In this document: piece by piece, positions 1-5,834 of the stretch
Layout of the letters: each line of letters opens with the position of its first letter
Numbering within the stretch: position 1 is the stretch's first letter
DNA from: Nitrospira sp.
Lineage (GTDB): Bacteria > Nitrospirota > Nitrospiria > Nitrospirales > Nitrospiraceae
Assembly (NCBI GenBank): GCA_025361385.1
Contig: JANYAJ010000354.1
Span: 1-10,195, forward strand
Length of the DNA: 10,195 nucleotides
Reading direction: 5' to 3'
Notes under the pieces: model-generated
Database searches by the model: none
What the model saw: only the letters and a program-made list of their open reading frames with translations
What the model was told of the DNA's origin: nothing
Program-made: the position numbers and the translations under genes

Positions 1-283
1 ACCAGATCTGCACCGCGCCGATGCCCTGTTTCGCAAACGACTCGACATGCTCGACGTTCGATGCAGAACTGACAGCTTTCTCGATGGGATAGACGACGCT
101 CTGTTCGATGTCGAGCGGTGGGGCGCCTTTATAAATGACGCCGACGAAGGCCACCGGCACCTGAATCTGAGGAAAGAGATCGACCGGCAGCCGCTGCAGG
201 GAGGTGGCGCCTAGGAGCACCATGGCAAGAGACAGCATCAGGATACCGATACGATTGCGCAGTGCGAGGAGGGTTAGCCACAT
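1..283 (-). CDS. RND efflux pump inner-membrane subunit (HAE1/AcrB type), N-terminal part only
   Basis: Reading the minus strand from ATG at 283 gives 94 residues that run off the window edge. It starts MWLTLLALRNRIG, continues with a long hydrophobic stretch (about residues 10-30, the first transmembrane helix), and then has LPVDLFPQI followed by the periplasmic porter-domain start (GAPPLDIEQSVVYPIEKAV). This arrangement is characteristic of the HAE1 family of proton-driven RND exporters, which pump drugs or hydrophobic compounds from the periplasm and inner membrane through an outer-membrane channel. It lies 108 nt downstream of a membrane fusion protein on the same strand, the usual partner order. 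No clear Shine-Dalgarno is seen before the ATG. The upstream gap holds an inverted heptad array. Substrate cannot be judged from this fragment. Confidence 0.88.
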   Translation of the reverse strand, partial: MWLTLLALRNRIGILMLSLAMVLLGATSLQRLPVDLFPQIQVPVAFVGVIYKGAPPLDIEQSVVYPIEKAVSSASNVEHVESFAKQGIGAVQIW

Positions 284-290
284 ATTGGAA

Positions 291-408
291 GTGCTGAGTG
301 CTGGGTGCTGAGTGCTGAGATCATGTTGGTTGTACCTGTAATATTCTTTCTCGTCAGCCTACATCGGCAATTTCCGTTCAGGACTCAGCACTCAGGACTG
401 AGGGCTCG
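291..408. repeat. Inverted heptad array 1 (GTGCTGA type)
   Basis: Left arm 291-318 is four tandem 7-mers (GTGCTGA, GTGCTGG, GTGCTGA, GTGCTGA). Right arm 381-408 is GGACTCA, GCACTCA, GGACTGA, GGGCTCG, the reverse-complement type. The arms contain a perfect 12-bp stem (308-319 with 384-395) around a 64-nt loop. The array fills the gap between the membrane fusion protein gene and the RND gene, and its right arm encodes the last residues and stop codon of the fusion protein. Confidence 0.8.
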
Positions 409-1567
409 GCTGTGTTTGCACCGGAGTCCCGTCATGCACGAGGTCTTTTCCGGAGACGATCACCTGCTCGGATCCGTCCAAGCCTTTGGTAATCTCGACC
501 CGGTTCTCCTCCCGGACGCCGATTTCTACCGGGACACGCTGGGCCTTGCCGTCGCGCACAATATAGACATATTGCGCATCTTCCAATCGGCTGACTGCGT
601 CGATGGGGATCTGTAACGCGTTTGTATGGCTGCCGACTAGGACCTCGACGCGGGCGAACATGCCGCCCTTCAAGACATGATCCTTGTTCGGGAGATCCAC
701 CTCGACGGTCATCGTGCGGGTGGCGCGGTTCAGCGCCTGTACGACACGGGTGACCGTGCCCTCGAAGACGCGTTCGGGATAGGCTTCGGCTCGGACCTCT
801 GCTTTTTGACCCAGATGAATGAGCGGGACATCTTTCTCGACCACCTCTATCAGAATGCGGACCGTTTGGATTTCATGGAGGGTGAGGATACCGCGGGAGG
901 TGGTCGAGGTGCCGGCAGTGGCTCCGCTGACATAGGCGCCGAGATCGAGGTTGCGTTCAGCCACATAGCCGGCGAACGGTGCACGGATGTAGGAGTAGGC
1001 CAGGTTCGTCTCGGCCTGTGCTAGGGCGACATCCATCTGCTGGACTTGCGCGCGCAGCGAGTCGAGAGACGCGGCTGCCCCGTCGTAGGCGACCTGGGCG
1101 TTATCTAAATCTTGTTGAGAGACGAATTGGTCTTTGATGAGCGCCTGCATCCGATTGAGCGTGAGGGTGGTGTTGCGGACGCTCGCGTCCTGCTGGGCGA
1201 CTCGCGCTCTGGCGGCTGACAGGTTGGCCTTAGCCTGGTTGACGGCATGTTGATAGTCCGTGTGGTCGATCTCGACCAAGAGCTGATTGGTTTTGACGAG
1301 GTCGCCCTTGTCGACATAGATCTTGCCGATATAGCCGTCGACTCGTGAGAACAGATTGACCGCCTGATTGGGGGTGATGTCGGCGGTATAGGCGAGCCGA
1401 ATGTCGAGATCCTGCTTGAGCGGCGCCACCGTGGCGACGGTAATGGCCCGGGCCTTGCGGGTGTCGGTCTTCGCGCCGCTGCTGAGGCGAAACACCACGA
1501 GGGCCGTGAGCGCAAAAAAGATAATGACCCCGAGCGTGACGATCGGATGTTGCTTGAGCCGATTCAT
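392..1567 (-). CDS. RND efflux periplasmic adaptor (membrane fusion protein, HlyD/AcrA family)
   Basis: This 391-residue protein links the RND pump to the outer-membrane channel. A single N-terminal transmembrane anchor spans about residues 9-27; there is no lipobox cysteine. A barrel-sandwich (lipoyl-like) half-motif lies near 72-100 (SRVDGYIGKIYVDKGDLV), then an alanine/glutamine-rich coiled-coil hairpin at about 101-190, the returning half-motif YIRAPFAGYV, a beta-barrel and a membrane-proximal domain. Length is normal for the family. The start ATG overlaps the tetR stop in an ATGA, so translation is probably coupled, and the pump gene follows. Control is therefore expected from the tetR promoter/operator. 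The last residues (PSPQS) and the TGA stop are encoded by a heptad repeat, so the extreme C-terminus is probably not functional. Confidence 0.93.
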   Translation of the reverse strand: MNRLKQHPIVTLGVIIFFALTALVVFRLSSGAKTDTRKARAITVATVAPLKQDLDIRLAYTADITPNQAVNLFSRVDGYIGKIYVDKGDLVKTNQLLVEIDHTDYQHAVNQAKANLSAARARVAQQDASVRNTTLTLNRMQALIKDQFVSQQDLDNAQVAYDGAAASLDSLRAQVQQMDVALAQAETNLAYSYIRAPFAGYVAERNLDLGAYVSGATAGTSTTSRGILTLHEIQTVRILIEVVEKDVPLIHLGQKAEVRAEAYPERVFEGTVTRVVQALNRATRTMTVEVDLPNKDHVLKGGMFARVEVLVGSHTNALQIPIDAVSRLEDAQYVYIVRDGKAQRVPVEIGVREENRVEITKGLDGSEQVIVSGKDLVHDGTPVQTQPSPQS

Positions 1568-2211
1568 CGGGAACGCCTCCCCGGCGTTGTGCGGGCGGCT
1601 GGCGGCTTGATCAATCCGGTGAGAAAGAGGTCGACGTAGGTGGCAACGGTGTCTTCATGGGATTGATGCATCGGGACTCCGAATATCTCATGGAGCAGAC
1701 GGTGGTGGACGACCATGCCGATGAATGCGCGGGCCGTCAGGAGGGGATCGAGCGGCCGAAACGCGCCATCGTCGATGCGGGTGCGAATGTACGCGGCGAG
1801 GTGGTCATAGAAGACCTTGTGGTGCTTGCCGAAGAACATGTCGGAGAGTTCGTGCCCTTCCAGCGCACTGAACAAGAGGAGCCGTAAGAGTGTCGAGTCG
1901 ACACCGGGGCGAATGCGAAAACTCGCGATCATCGTAAATACGCGATGGTCGTCCCGTTTGTTGGCCGCCTCCTCCACCGCTTCGAGCAGTTCGTTGACCG
2001 TGACCTTTTCCGCCAGAATCGCGGCGTAGAGCGCCCGCTTCGTCGGGAAATACTTGAAGACCAGGGCCTCGCTGACGCCCGCGGCCTTGGCGATTTCCTT
2101 TGTCGTGGTGCCGTTAAACCCTTTGGCGGCAAAGAGCGACGCAGCCGCGGCGATCAGTCCGGCCTGTCGTTCTCTGCTGGAAGGGCGTAGGGCTCGAGAG
2201 GGTTGGCGCAT
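1564..2211 (-). CDS. TetR/AcrR family transcriptional repressor of the efflux operon
   Basis: A 215-residue TetR-type regulator. Residues about 14-60 form the DNA-binding domain: a helix with LIAAAASLFAAKGF, then TTTKEIAKAAGVSEALVFKYF, the conserved TetR helix-turn-helix. The rest is a helical ligand-binding/dimerisation domain of usual size. I chose ATG 2211 because GGAG precedes it at good spacing; an in-frame GTG at 2244 would add 11 residues but lies inside the operator palindrome and overlaps the expected transcription start. It is first in an operon with the adaptor (4-nt ATGA overlap) and RND pump. The palindrome immediately upstream suggests autorepression relieved by a pump substrate. 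The ligand is unknown. Confidence 0.93.
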   Translation of the reverse strand: MRQPSRALRPSSRERQAGLIAAAASLFAAKGFNGTTTKEIAKAAGVSEALVFKYFPTKRALYAAILAEKVTVNELLEAVEEAANKRDDHRVFTMIASFRIRPGVDSTLLRLLLFSALEGHELSDMFFGKHHKVFYDHLAAYIRTRIDDGAFRPLDPLLTARAFIGMVVHHRLLHEIFGVPMHQSHEDTVATYVDLFLTGLIKPPAARTTPGRRSR

Positions 2212-2220
2212 GAATCTCCA

Positions 2221-2252
2221 GACAGTGAGTGAGTCATTACTCACTCACTGTC
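2221..2252. promoter_or_regulatory. Probable TetR operator (perfect palindrome)
   Basis: GACAGTGAGTGAGT at 2221-2234 is exactly repeated as its reverse complement at 2239-2252, with a 4-nt centre. This 14-bp perfect inverted repeat lies between the -10 box and the tetR start, where a bound repressor would block transcription initiation. The TGAGTGAGT/ACTCACTCA half-sites resemble known TetR-family operators. Its assignment to this TetR is inferred from position. Confidence 0.85.
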
Positions 2253-2255
2253 GGA

Positions 2256-2284
2256 CGATAACATGGCGCGAGGCGCGCTGACAA
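2256..2284 (-). promoter_or_regulatory. Promoter of the tetR-efflux operon
   Basis: On the minus strand TTGTCA (2279-2284) is followed after 17 nt by TTATCG (2256-2261), a reasonable sigma70-type pair. Transcription would start inside the adjoining operator palindrome. Confidence 0.65.
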
Positions 2285-2356
2285 GAAAGGATGGCGTTGA
2301 GGTGAGAGTGAATAAAATGAGGACGAGATGACGAACCGGCTCAGCAGGCGCAGGGG

Positions 2357-2815
2357 CTAAGGGAGGGAGGTGAGATGTGGCCGTTGTGGGCGTGAGCGGT
2401 CAACGAGAGCAAACAAGGGTAGGCCATCGCTGAGCGTGGAGCGGTTCATGTGTTTCCAGAGGAAGTGGCGTAGTCTGGTTCGTTCTCGAGCCGTGATGCG
2501 AAGAAACTCGATTCCGCATTCGAGCTGCGCGGACCGGACGACCCGACCTTCAGAAATGAGAATCGGACGGGAGGTCCCAGGGATGGTCAGGTAGAGATCC
2601 CAGAGGCTTCCGATGGGCAACGCCTCCGTGCTGGAGATTTTGCACCCGCGTTCAGACAGATCAAGGGCCACGCCATGGCTGACATGCTGGAAGTGATCGG
2701 TTGCTGAAAGGCGAACGATGAGCTGAACAGGCACTCGCTGGGCGGCTCTGCGATCTGTGGTCTGATCCGGGAGACGGGTCGTCACGTCTGTTCCTGACCG
2801 CCGTCGTTTTGCCAT
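2357..2815 (-). CDS. PilZ-domain protein, subtype A (fourth of the cluster)
   Basis: A 152-residue single-domain PilZ protein, expected to bind cyclic di-GMP in the cytoplasm and pass the signal to a partner. The two binding motifs are present: R23-x3-R27 within DRRAAQR, and D52-x-S54-x-x-G57 in LDLSERGCKI. A shared C-terminal motif RLRHFLWK follows the beta-barrel at about 114-121. I chose ATG 2815 because GGAG precedes it; the frame stays open to 2929, but that extension runs into the preceding gene and adds nothing PilZ-like. It is last of four paralogs on the minus strand, 28 nt behind its neighbour. The GCKI signature and tail link it to the first cluster member rather than to the adjacent ones. 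After the PilZ domain is a roughly 30-residue proline/arginine-containing tail. The target is unknown. Confidence 0.85.
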   Translation of the reverse strand: MAKRRRSGTDVTTRLPDQTTDRRAAQRVPVQLIVRLSATDHFQHVSHGVALDLSERGCKISSTEALPIGSLWDLYLTIPGTSRPILISEGRVVRSAQLECGIEFLRITARERTRLRHFLWKHMNRSTLSDGLPLFALVDRSRPQRPHLTSLP

Positions 2816-2843
2816 GAGGGGCTCCGTACTGCAGGCAATGGGC

Positions 2844-3230
2844 CTACTCAGAAGGTGTAAGAGTCGAGCACAAGAAGTGACGGAGCCGGTTGCCTTCCCG
2901 TAGGCCCATGCCCATGATCTCGACTCCAAATTGGAGGCCTGAGGTCCAGGCGACTTTCGTCTCCATCACGAACAGCGGGTCTTTCCCGTCGAGGAGGTAG
3001 AGGAACAGTGCCAGTTCCATCCCCGGCATGACGACGGTGTTCCCGCGAATACCGAGTCCAAGATGTGAAAGATCCGTGACCCTGCCATCGCCCATGAGGA
3101 TCTCGCCCGAACGGTTTTGGGACGAGTACATCAAGCTGCATTCCATCGGGGCTCGTGAGCGTTCCCTCCTATTGACCGTTTCCCCCAGAGACTGAAGTCT
3201 ACGCTCAGATGCGACGTGTCTGTGTGTCAT
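2844..3230 (-). CDS. PilZ-domain protein, subtype B (third of the cluster)
   Basis: A 128-residue PilZ protein. The c-di-GMP motifs are R22-x3-R26 (RRERSR) and D53-x-S55-x-x-G58 (VTDLSHLGLGI). The IRGN that follows and the MELALFLYL strand are nearly repeated in the next gene upstream, so the two are recent-looking paralogs. The C-terminus keeps RLRHFL. The ATG at 3230 follows AGGAGGTG at close spacing, a very strong ribosome binding site. No membrane segment or second domain is visible, so it would act as an adaptor. Partner and process (motility, exopolysaccharide, other) cannot be told from the sequence. Confidence 0.88.
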   Translation of the reverse strand: MTHRHVASERRLQSLGETVNRRERSRAPMECSLMYSSQNRSGEILMGDGRVTDLSHLGLGIRGNTVVMPGMELALFLYLLDGKDPLFVMETKVAWTSGLQFGVEIMGMGLREGNRLRHFLCSTLTPSE

Positions 3231-3258
3231 GAGACACCTCCTGGTTCCTGCGATGGAT

Positions 3259-3660
3259 TCAGTTGCTGCCGTCTTGGTTGTTTGATGGGGTGTTGTGATC
3301 CCACAAGAACAATCGAAGATGATTCATGTCCTCCAACTTCATGGCCCCCAGCTCCACGCCAAATTGCCGTCCCTCGACCCAGGAAACACGGCTCTGGCCT
3401 ATACAGAGGGGCTCCTCCACTCCGGGAAGGTCGACAAACAGTGACAGTTCCATGCCGAGTGCGACCGAGCGATTCCCGCGGATGCCGATCCCCTTTGCCG
3501 AGAGGTTGGTCACGACACCGTCGGCGATCAGCATCTGGCCGGAGTTCATGCCGGAGTAGAGCAAGGTGAAGATCGTCGGGGTGCGGCTTCTGTGCCGGCG
3601 ATTGGATTGATCGGCTGAGTTCGGTTGTGAGGTGAGGATTGCGGTCGTCTGAGCCGTCAT
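3259..3660 (-). CDS. PilZ-domain protein, subtype B (second of the cluster)
   Basis: A 133-residue PilZ protein with R22-x3-R26 (RRHRSR) and N52-x-S54-x-x-G57 (VTNLSAKGIGI). Asn replaces Asp in the second motif, a substitution the family tolerates. IRGN and MELSLFVDL match the downstream neighbour, and HLRLFLW near the end matches the cluster-wide tail motif. The start ATG is preceded by GGAGG. It lies 27 nt after the first gene of the cluster and 28 nt before the third, consistent with one transcript. The first 20 residues are Ser/Thr/Gln-rich and probably disordered. It is a single-domain c-di-GMP receptor of unknown target. Confidence 0.88.
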   Translation of the reverse strand: MTAQTTAILTSQPNSADQSNRRHRSRTPTIFTLLYSGMNSGQMLIADGVVTNLSAKGIGIRGNRSVALGMELSLFVDLPGVEEPLCIGQSRVSWVEGRQFGVELGAMKLEDMNHLRLFLWDHNTPSNNQDGSN

Positions 3661-3687
3661 CTATGCCTCCATACGTCCGGGTGATTC

Positions 3688-4104
3688 TTACACAATCCGA
3701 AATGCTGTCCGTCGATCGTGTGCCGACGACAGGCTGATATTCTTCCACACAATGTCTTGCAACCGCTTTCGGTCGGCTGGCGACAGGCTGGGGAATCTGA
3801 CAGAGAAAGTGCCTTTGTCGATGCCGGAGACGATGGCGTCGATGAGGCGCAGGGGGGCTTGTCCGTCCTCTAGGTGCAGGTGCAAGGTGAAGCTGCCTCC
3901 CAGAGGGCTCGTTGTCGTCCCCACGATCTTGCAACCGGTCTTGGAAAGGTCCTTGAGGATTCCCTCTCCTGTGACGATCCTGGCGCCTTCTTCCCGTGAG
4001 TAGGTGATTCGGCAGCGAAAAGCCACCCGCTCGGCATAACGCCGGTCTAAGAGGGAATGGACTTTCTGGTGTGTGATTCGAACTGCGGGATGACTCGGTT
4101 TCAT
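3688..4104 (-). CDS. PilZ-domain protein, subtype A (first of the cluster)
   Basis: A 138-residue PilZ protein with R22-x3-R26 (RRYAER) and D52-x-S54-x-x-G57 (LKDLSKTGCKI). The GCKI after the second motif is shared with the last gene of the cluster, not with the two between. The C-terminus has RLQDIVWK, a variant of the common RLRHFLWK tail. The ATG at 4104 follows AAGGAGG at good spacing. It is the promoter-proximal member of four same-strand paralogs, so any cluster promoter should lie in the non-coding region above 4105. It is likely cytoplasmic and c-di-GMP-responsive; the output is unknown. Confidence 0.87.
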   Translation of the reverse strand: MKPSHPAVRITHQKVHSLLDRRYAERVAFRCRITYSREEGARIVTGEGILKDLSKTGCKIVGTTTSPLGGSFTLHLHLEDGQAPLRLIDAIVSGIDKGTFSVRFPSLSPADRKRLQDIVWKNISLSSAHDRRTAFRIV

Positions 4105-4262
4105 CGTGGGCCTCCTTAGTGGTTCCGCCGCGGCACCTCTGTTCCCCGCGACAGTTTCAGAATACCGGATTCTAGGATTTCAACCATACCTAGAGAGGAG
4201 GGATTGGAGCCCCACCAGAAGGGGGGTGAAAGAGGGTATAGGCTCAATTGGCGCGGGTTTTC
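4105..4262. other. Upstream region of the PilZ cluster, no gene
   Basis: No convincing open reading frame. It should hold the promoter of the PilZ cluster, but I found no -35/-10 pair with good spacing. An imperfectly placed inverted repeat, TCTAGG (4171-4176) and CCTAGA (4189-4194) with a 12-nt spacer, is the only possible operator-like feature; support is weak. Confidence 0.4.
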
Positions 4263-4394
4263 TTGCAGGATGCTGAAAAAGCCCGCCAGCTTCGTTCTCG
4301 CCGTGAACGCATCCTCAACGTAGCCTAAGGGCTACGCCTCCGGTGCGTTCATCGGCTGCGGCCTTGCCGGACGAACTTTTTGAGCATCCTGCAA
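4263..4394. repeat. Palindromic intergenic repeat element, copy 1
   Basis: The ends are a perfect 12-bp inverted repeat: TTGCAGGATGCT at 4263-4274 and AGCATCCTGCAA at 4383-4394. Inside are further paired segments: AAAAAG with CTTTTT near the ends, GTGAACGCA (4303-4311) with TGCGTTCAT, and CGTAGCC (4319-4325) with GGCTACG around a tiny loop at the centre. The whole can fold into one long interrupted hairpin. A second copy with matching ends lies at 5015-5180 in the opposite orientation. It has no coding capacity. It separates the exported-protein genes from the PilZ genes and could also end transcription on the minus strand. Confidence 0.82.
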
Positions 4395-4522
4395 ATTGGG
4401 ACAACTCCATGTCTTGGGGAGTGAAGTAAGGCGCTCAAGAGGGATCGCAGTACAGGCTATGTTCGGGGTCTGGCTTCCAGGATGAGGACTGAGAAGCTGG
4501 CTGGCATGAGGCGAGATAGAGG
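4395..4522. other. Non-coding stretch downstream of the exported-protein gene
   Basis: No gene, clear hairpin with a U-tract, or recognisable site was seen between the palindromic element and the stop codon at 4523. Confidence 0.4.
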
Positions 4523-5176
4523 TTAAAACACGGTGGCGGAGTTGCCTTCGGTGATTTTGAGGCGGAGTTCCTGGCTTTCGAAGAAGATGATACCGCGATC
4601 TGTGGCGATCTCGTATCGAAGATTGATGTCGCTCTCAAATCCTGTCCAGCTGTAAAACTTGACGGAGCCGCCGGTAAATTGCCCCGGTGTGCGGTCGAGT
4701 GAGCCATAGCGGGATTGGAGATAGGTCAGGATCTGATCGTGGGTCGCCTTGCCTTGGTAGCGGACGGTGACGCGGGCAAATTTTCCGTCCACTGTTAGGA
4801 ATCGCATGGAGTCGACTTTCGCTGGGCCAAGCGAAGGGGTTCCGGTTTTCAGTTCATAGGTTTGAGCACGGCCGGTATCTTCGATTTTGGCAAAGGTGTC
4901 GGTTTCCGAGAAGGCCGCACCCCAGGGGATGCCCTCGAAGCCGTTCGGATCGTTCAGCATCGGCACGGCGAAGGCGAGAGTGCCAGACAGGGTGAGGACA
5001 CAGAAAACTTGGATCAGGATGCTCAATAATTTCGTCCAGCAAGGTTGCCGCGAGTGAATAGCTGGACTCGGCGCGATGAACGATGAGTGATGAACGCGGA
5101 ACGCCGAAGTGGTGTCTTTGTTCATCGCTAATCGTTCATAGTTCATCGTTTCCTGATTGGCGGACTTTTTCAGCAT
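4523..5176 (-). CDS. Exported protein of unknown function, paralog of the upstream gene; start uncertain
   Basis: I do not recognise a named family. The mature part matches the neighbouring gene throughout: VPMLNDPNGFEGIPWG directly after the signal peptide, then RFLTVDGKFARVTVRYQG, ILTYLQSRYGSLDRTPGQF and a beta-rich C-terminus. A hydrophobic segment (about residues 50-70 of the longest frame) ends in AFA before VPM, a plausible signal-peptidase I site, so the product is probably periplasmic. The reading frame opens at ATG 5176, but residues 1-53 are encoded by a repeat element (5015-5180). Possible starts are ATG 5146 (preceded by AGGA), ATG 5125, or TTG 5026, which would give 167 residues, close to the paralog's 177. 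The original start region may have been replaced by the repeat. The stop and body are secure; the start is not. Confidence 0.75.
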   Translation of the reverse strand: MLKKSANQETMNYERLAMNKDTTSAFRVHHSSFIAPSPAIHSRQPCWTKLLSILIQVFCVLTLSGTLAFAVPMLNDPNGFEGIPWGAAFSETDTFAKIEDTGRAQTYELKTGTPSLGPAKVDSMRFLTVDGKFARVTVRYQGKATHDQILTYLQSRYGSLDRTPGQFTGGSVKFYSWTGFESDINLRYEIATDRGIIFFESQELRLKITEGNSATVF

Positions 5177-5180
5177 CCTG
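5015..5180. repeat. Palindromic intergenic repeat element, copy 2 (opposite orientation)
   Basis: Its right end (5159-5180) equals the reverse complement of 4267-4288 in copy 1 at 21 of 22 positions. Its left end, CAGGATGCTCAA at 5015 followed by TTCGTCC, GCAAGG and GCCGCG, matches the inverted right end of copy 1. The two copies are therefore the same element in opposite orientation. The centres differ: copy 2 holds an inverted heptad array. Its right boundary abuts the stop codon (5181-5183) of the upstream gene exactly, and its left part encodes the start of the next protein's signal peptide. Confidence 0.78.
5075..5150. repeat. Inverted heptad array 2 (GATGAAC type)
   Basis: Left arm 5075-5109: GATGAAC, GATGAGT, GATGAAC, GCGGAAC, GCCGAAG. 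Right arm 5120-5147: GTTCATC, GCTAATC, GTTCATA, GTTCATC. The arms are reverse-complementary with a short spacer and lie in the middle of palindromic element copy 2. Confidence 0.8.
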
Positions 5181-5714
5181 TTACTCCGCTGAATCCGTAA
5201 TGCGGTCGTTGAATCGAGGCGCGAGGGTGCGGCTGTCGATGAAGAGATATCCTCGCTCCGTGTTCGCGTGATACGTCAGGTTGATCTCTGTGTCGGCTCC
5301 GCGCCATGTATATTGCTGATTGAGGCCTCGCATCATCTGCCCGGGGATGCGCTCCAGGGAACCGAACTGCTGTTCGAGGTAGGTGAGGATCTGTTTGTGC
5401 CGATCGTCGCCTTGATAACGAATGGTCACACGGGCAAATTGGTCATCGACCGCCAAGAAGCGGACGCTGTCGACCGGGACTCCGGCATACGACGGTGCGC
5501 TGTTCTTCAATTGGAATTCGTTGACATGCGGGCCTGGCTGGGTGATTTCGAAGTCCGGCCTTGCGGTGAGGGCCACCCCCCAGGGCATGCCCTGGGATCC
5601 GTTCGGATCGTTCACCATCGGCACGGCATGAGCGAGCAGGGGGCTGCCGAGAGAGAGCAGCAGTCCCCCTAGAACGAGGAGTCTGCCCGCATGATTTTGC
5701 TGCCGTGCGATCAT
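5181..5714 (-). CDS. Exported protein of unknown function with PNGxxGxPWG motif
   Basis: A 177-residue protein I cannot assign to a named family. Residues 1-30 form a signal peptide: Arg and His in the n-region, a leucine-rich core, and cleavage likely after AHA30. The mature protein opens VPMVNDPNGSQGMPWG and has RFLAVDDQFARVTIRYQG, ILTYLEQQFGSLERIPGQ and a C-terminal strand-rich part (YLFIDSRTL). This matches the downstream gene over the full mature length, so the pair is a tandem duplication. No catalytic motif, cysteine or membrane anchor is evident in the mature part. It is probably soluble and periplasmic. ATG 5714 lacks a good Shine-Dalgarno. It is divergent from the phosphonate operon across 120 nt. 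Confidence 0.82.
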   Translation of the reverse strand: MIARQQNHAGRLLVLGGLLLSLGSPLLAHAVPMVNDPNGSQGMPWGVALTARPDFEITQPGPHVNEFQLKNSAPSYAGVPVDSVRFLAVDDQFARVTIRYQGDDRHKQILTYLEQQFGSLERIPGQMMRGLNQQYTWRGADTEINLTYHANTERGYLFIDSRTLAPRFNDRITDSAE

Positions 5715-5763
5715 AGCAGAACGCTACCATGGCCGATCCGATGGCGCAACTCCCTCCGTTTTG

Positions 5764-5793
5764 TTGAGAATGCCCCGAGGCATAGCTTATAAT
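5764..5793 (+). promoter_or_regulatory. Promoter of the phosphonate operon
   Basis: TTGAGA (5764-5769) and a perfect TATAAT (5788-5793) are separated by 18 nt. The spacer contains a small palindrome, ATGCC-CCGA-GGCAT (5770-5783), which could be an operator. Transcription would start near 5800, giving a leader of about 35 nt before the first gene. Confidence 0.75.
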
Positions 5794-5834
5794 GCGCGCG
5801 TTTTTCCATGTGCGTAGCGGCGAGGAAGCGATAC

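Noticed and set aside
291..408. Heptad arrays as CRISPR repeats
   Set aside because: Units are 7 bp without spacers, inverted rather than direct across the array, and there are no cas genes.
2816..2929. N-terminal extension of the last PilZ gene to 2929
   Set aside because: The extension lies within the preceding gene and lacks PilZ residues; ATG 2815 has a good Shine-Dalgarno.
3227..3934. 235-codon minus-strand open frame spanning two PilZ genes in another frame
   Set aside because: It overlaps two genes that have clear motifs and strong ribosome binding sites; its product is Arg/Pro/His-rich without a fold signature.
4171..4194. TCTAGG/CCTAGA inverted repeat as an operator of the PilZ cluster
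   Set aside because: Only 6 bp per arm, with no promoter of good spacing identified around it; kept only as a note in the upstream region.
4263..4394. Element copy 1 as a simple rho-independent terminator
   Set aside because: The hairpin is far longer and interrupted, and U-tracts lie within the stem. It may still terminate transcription, but a repeat element describes it better, particularly as a second copy exists.
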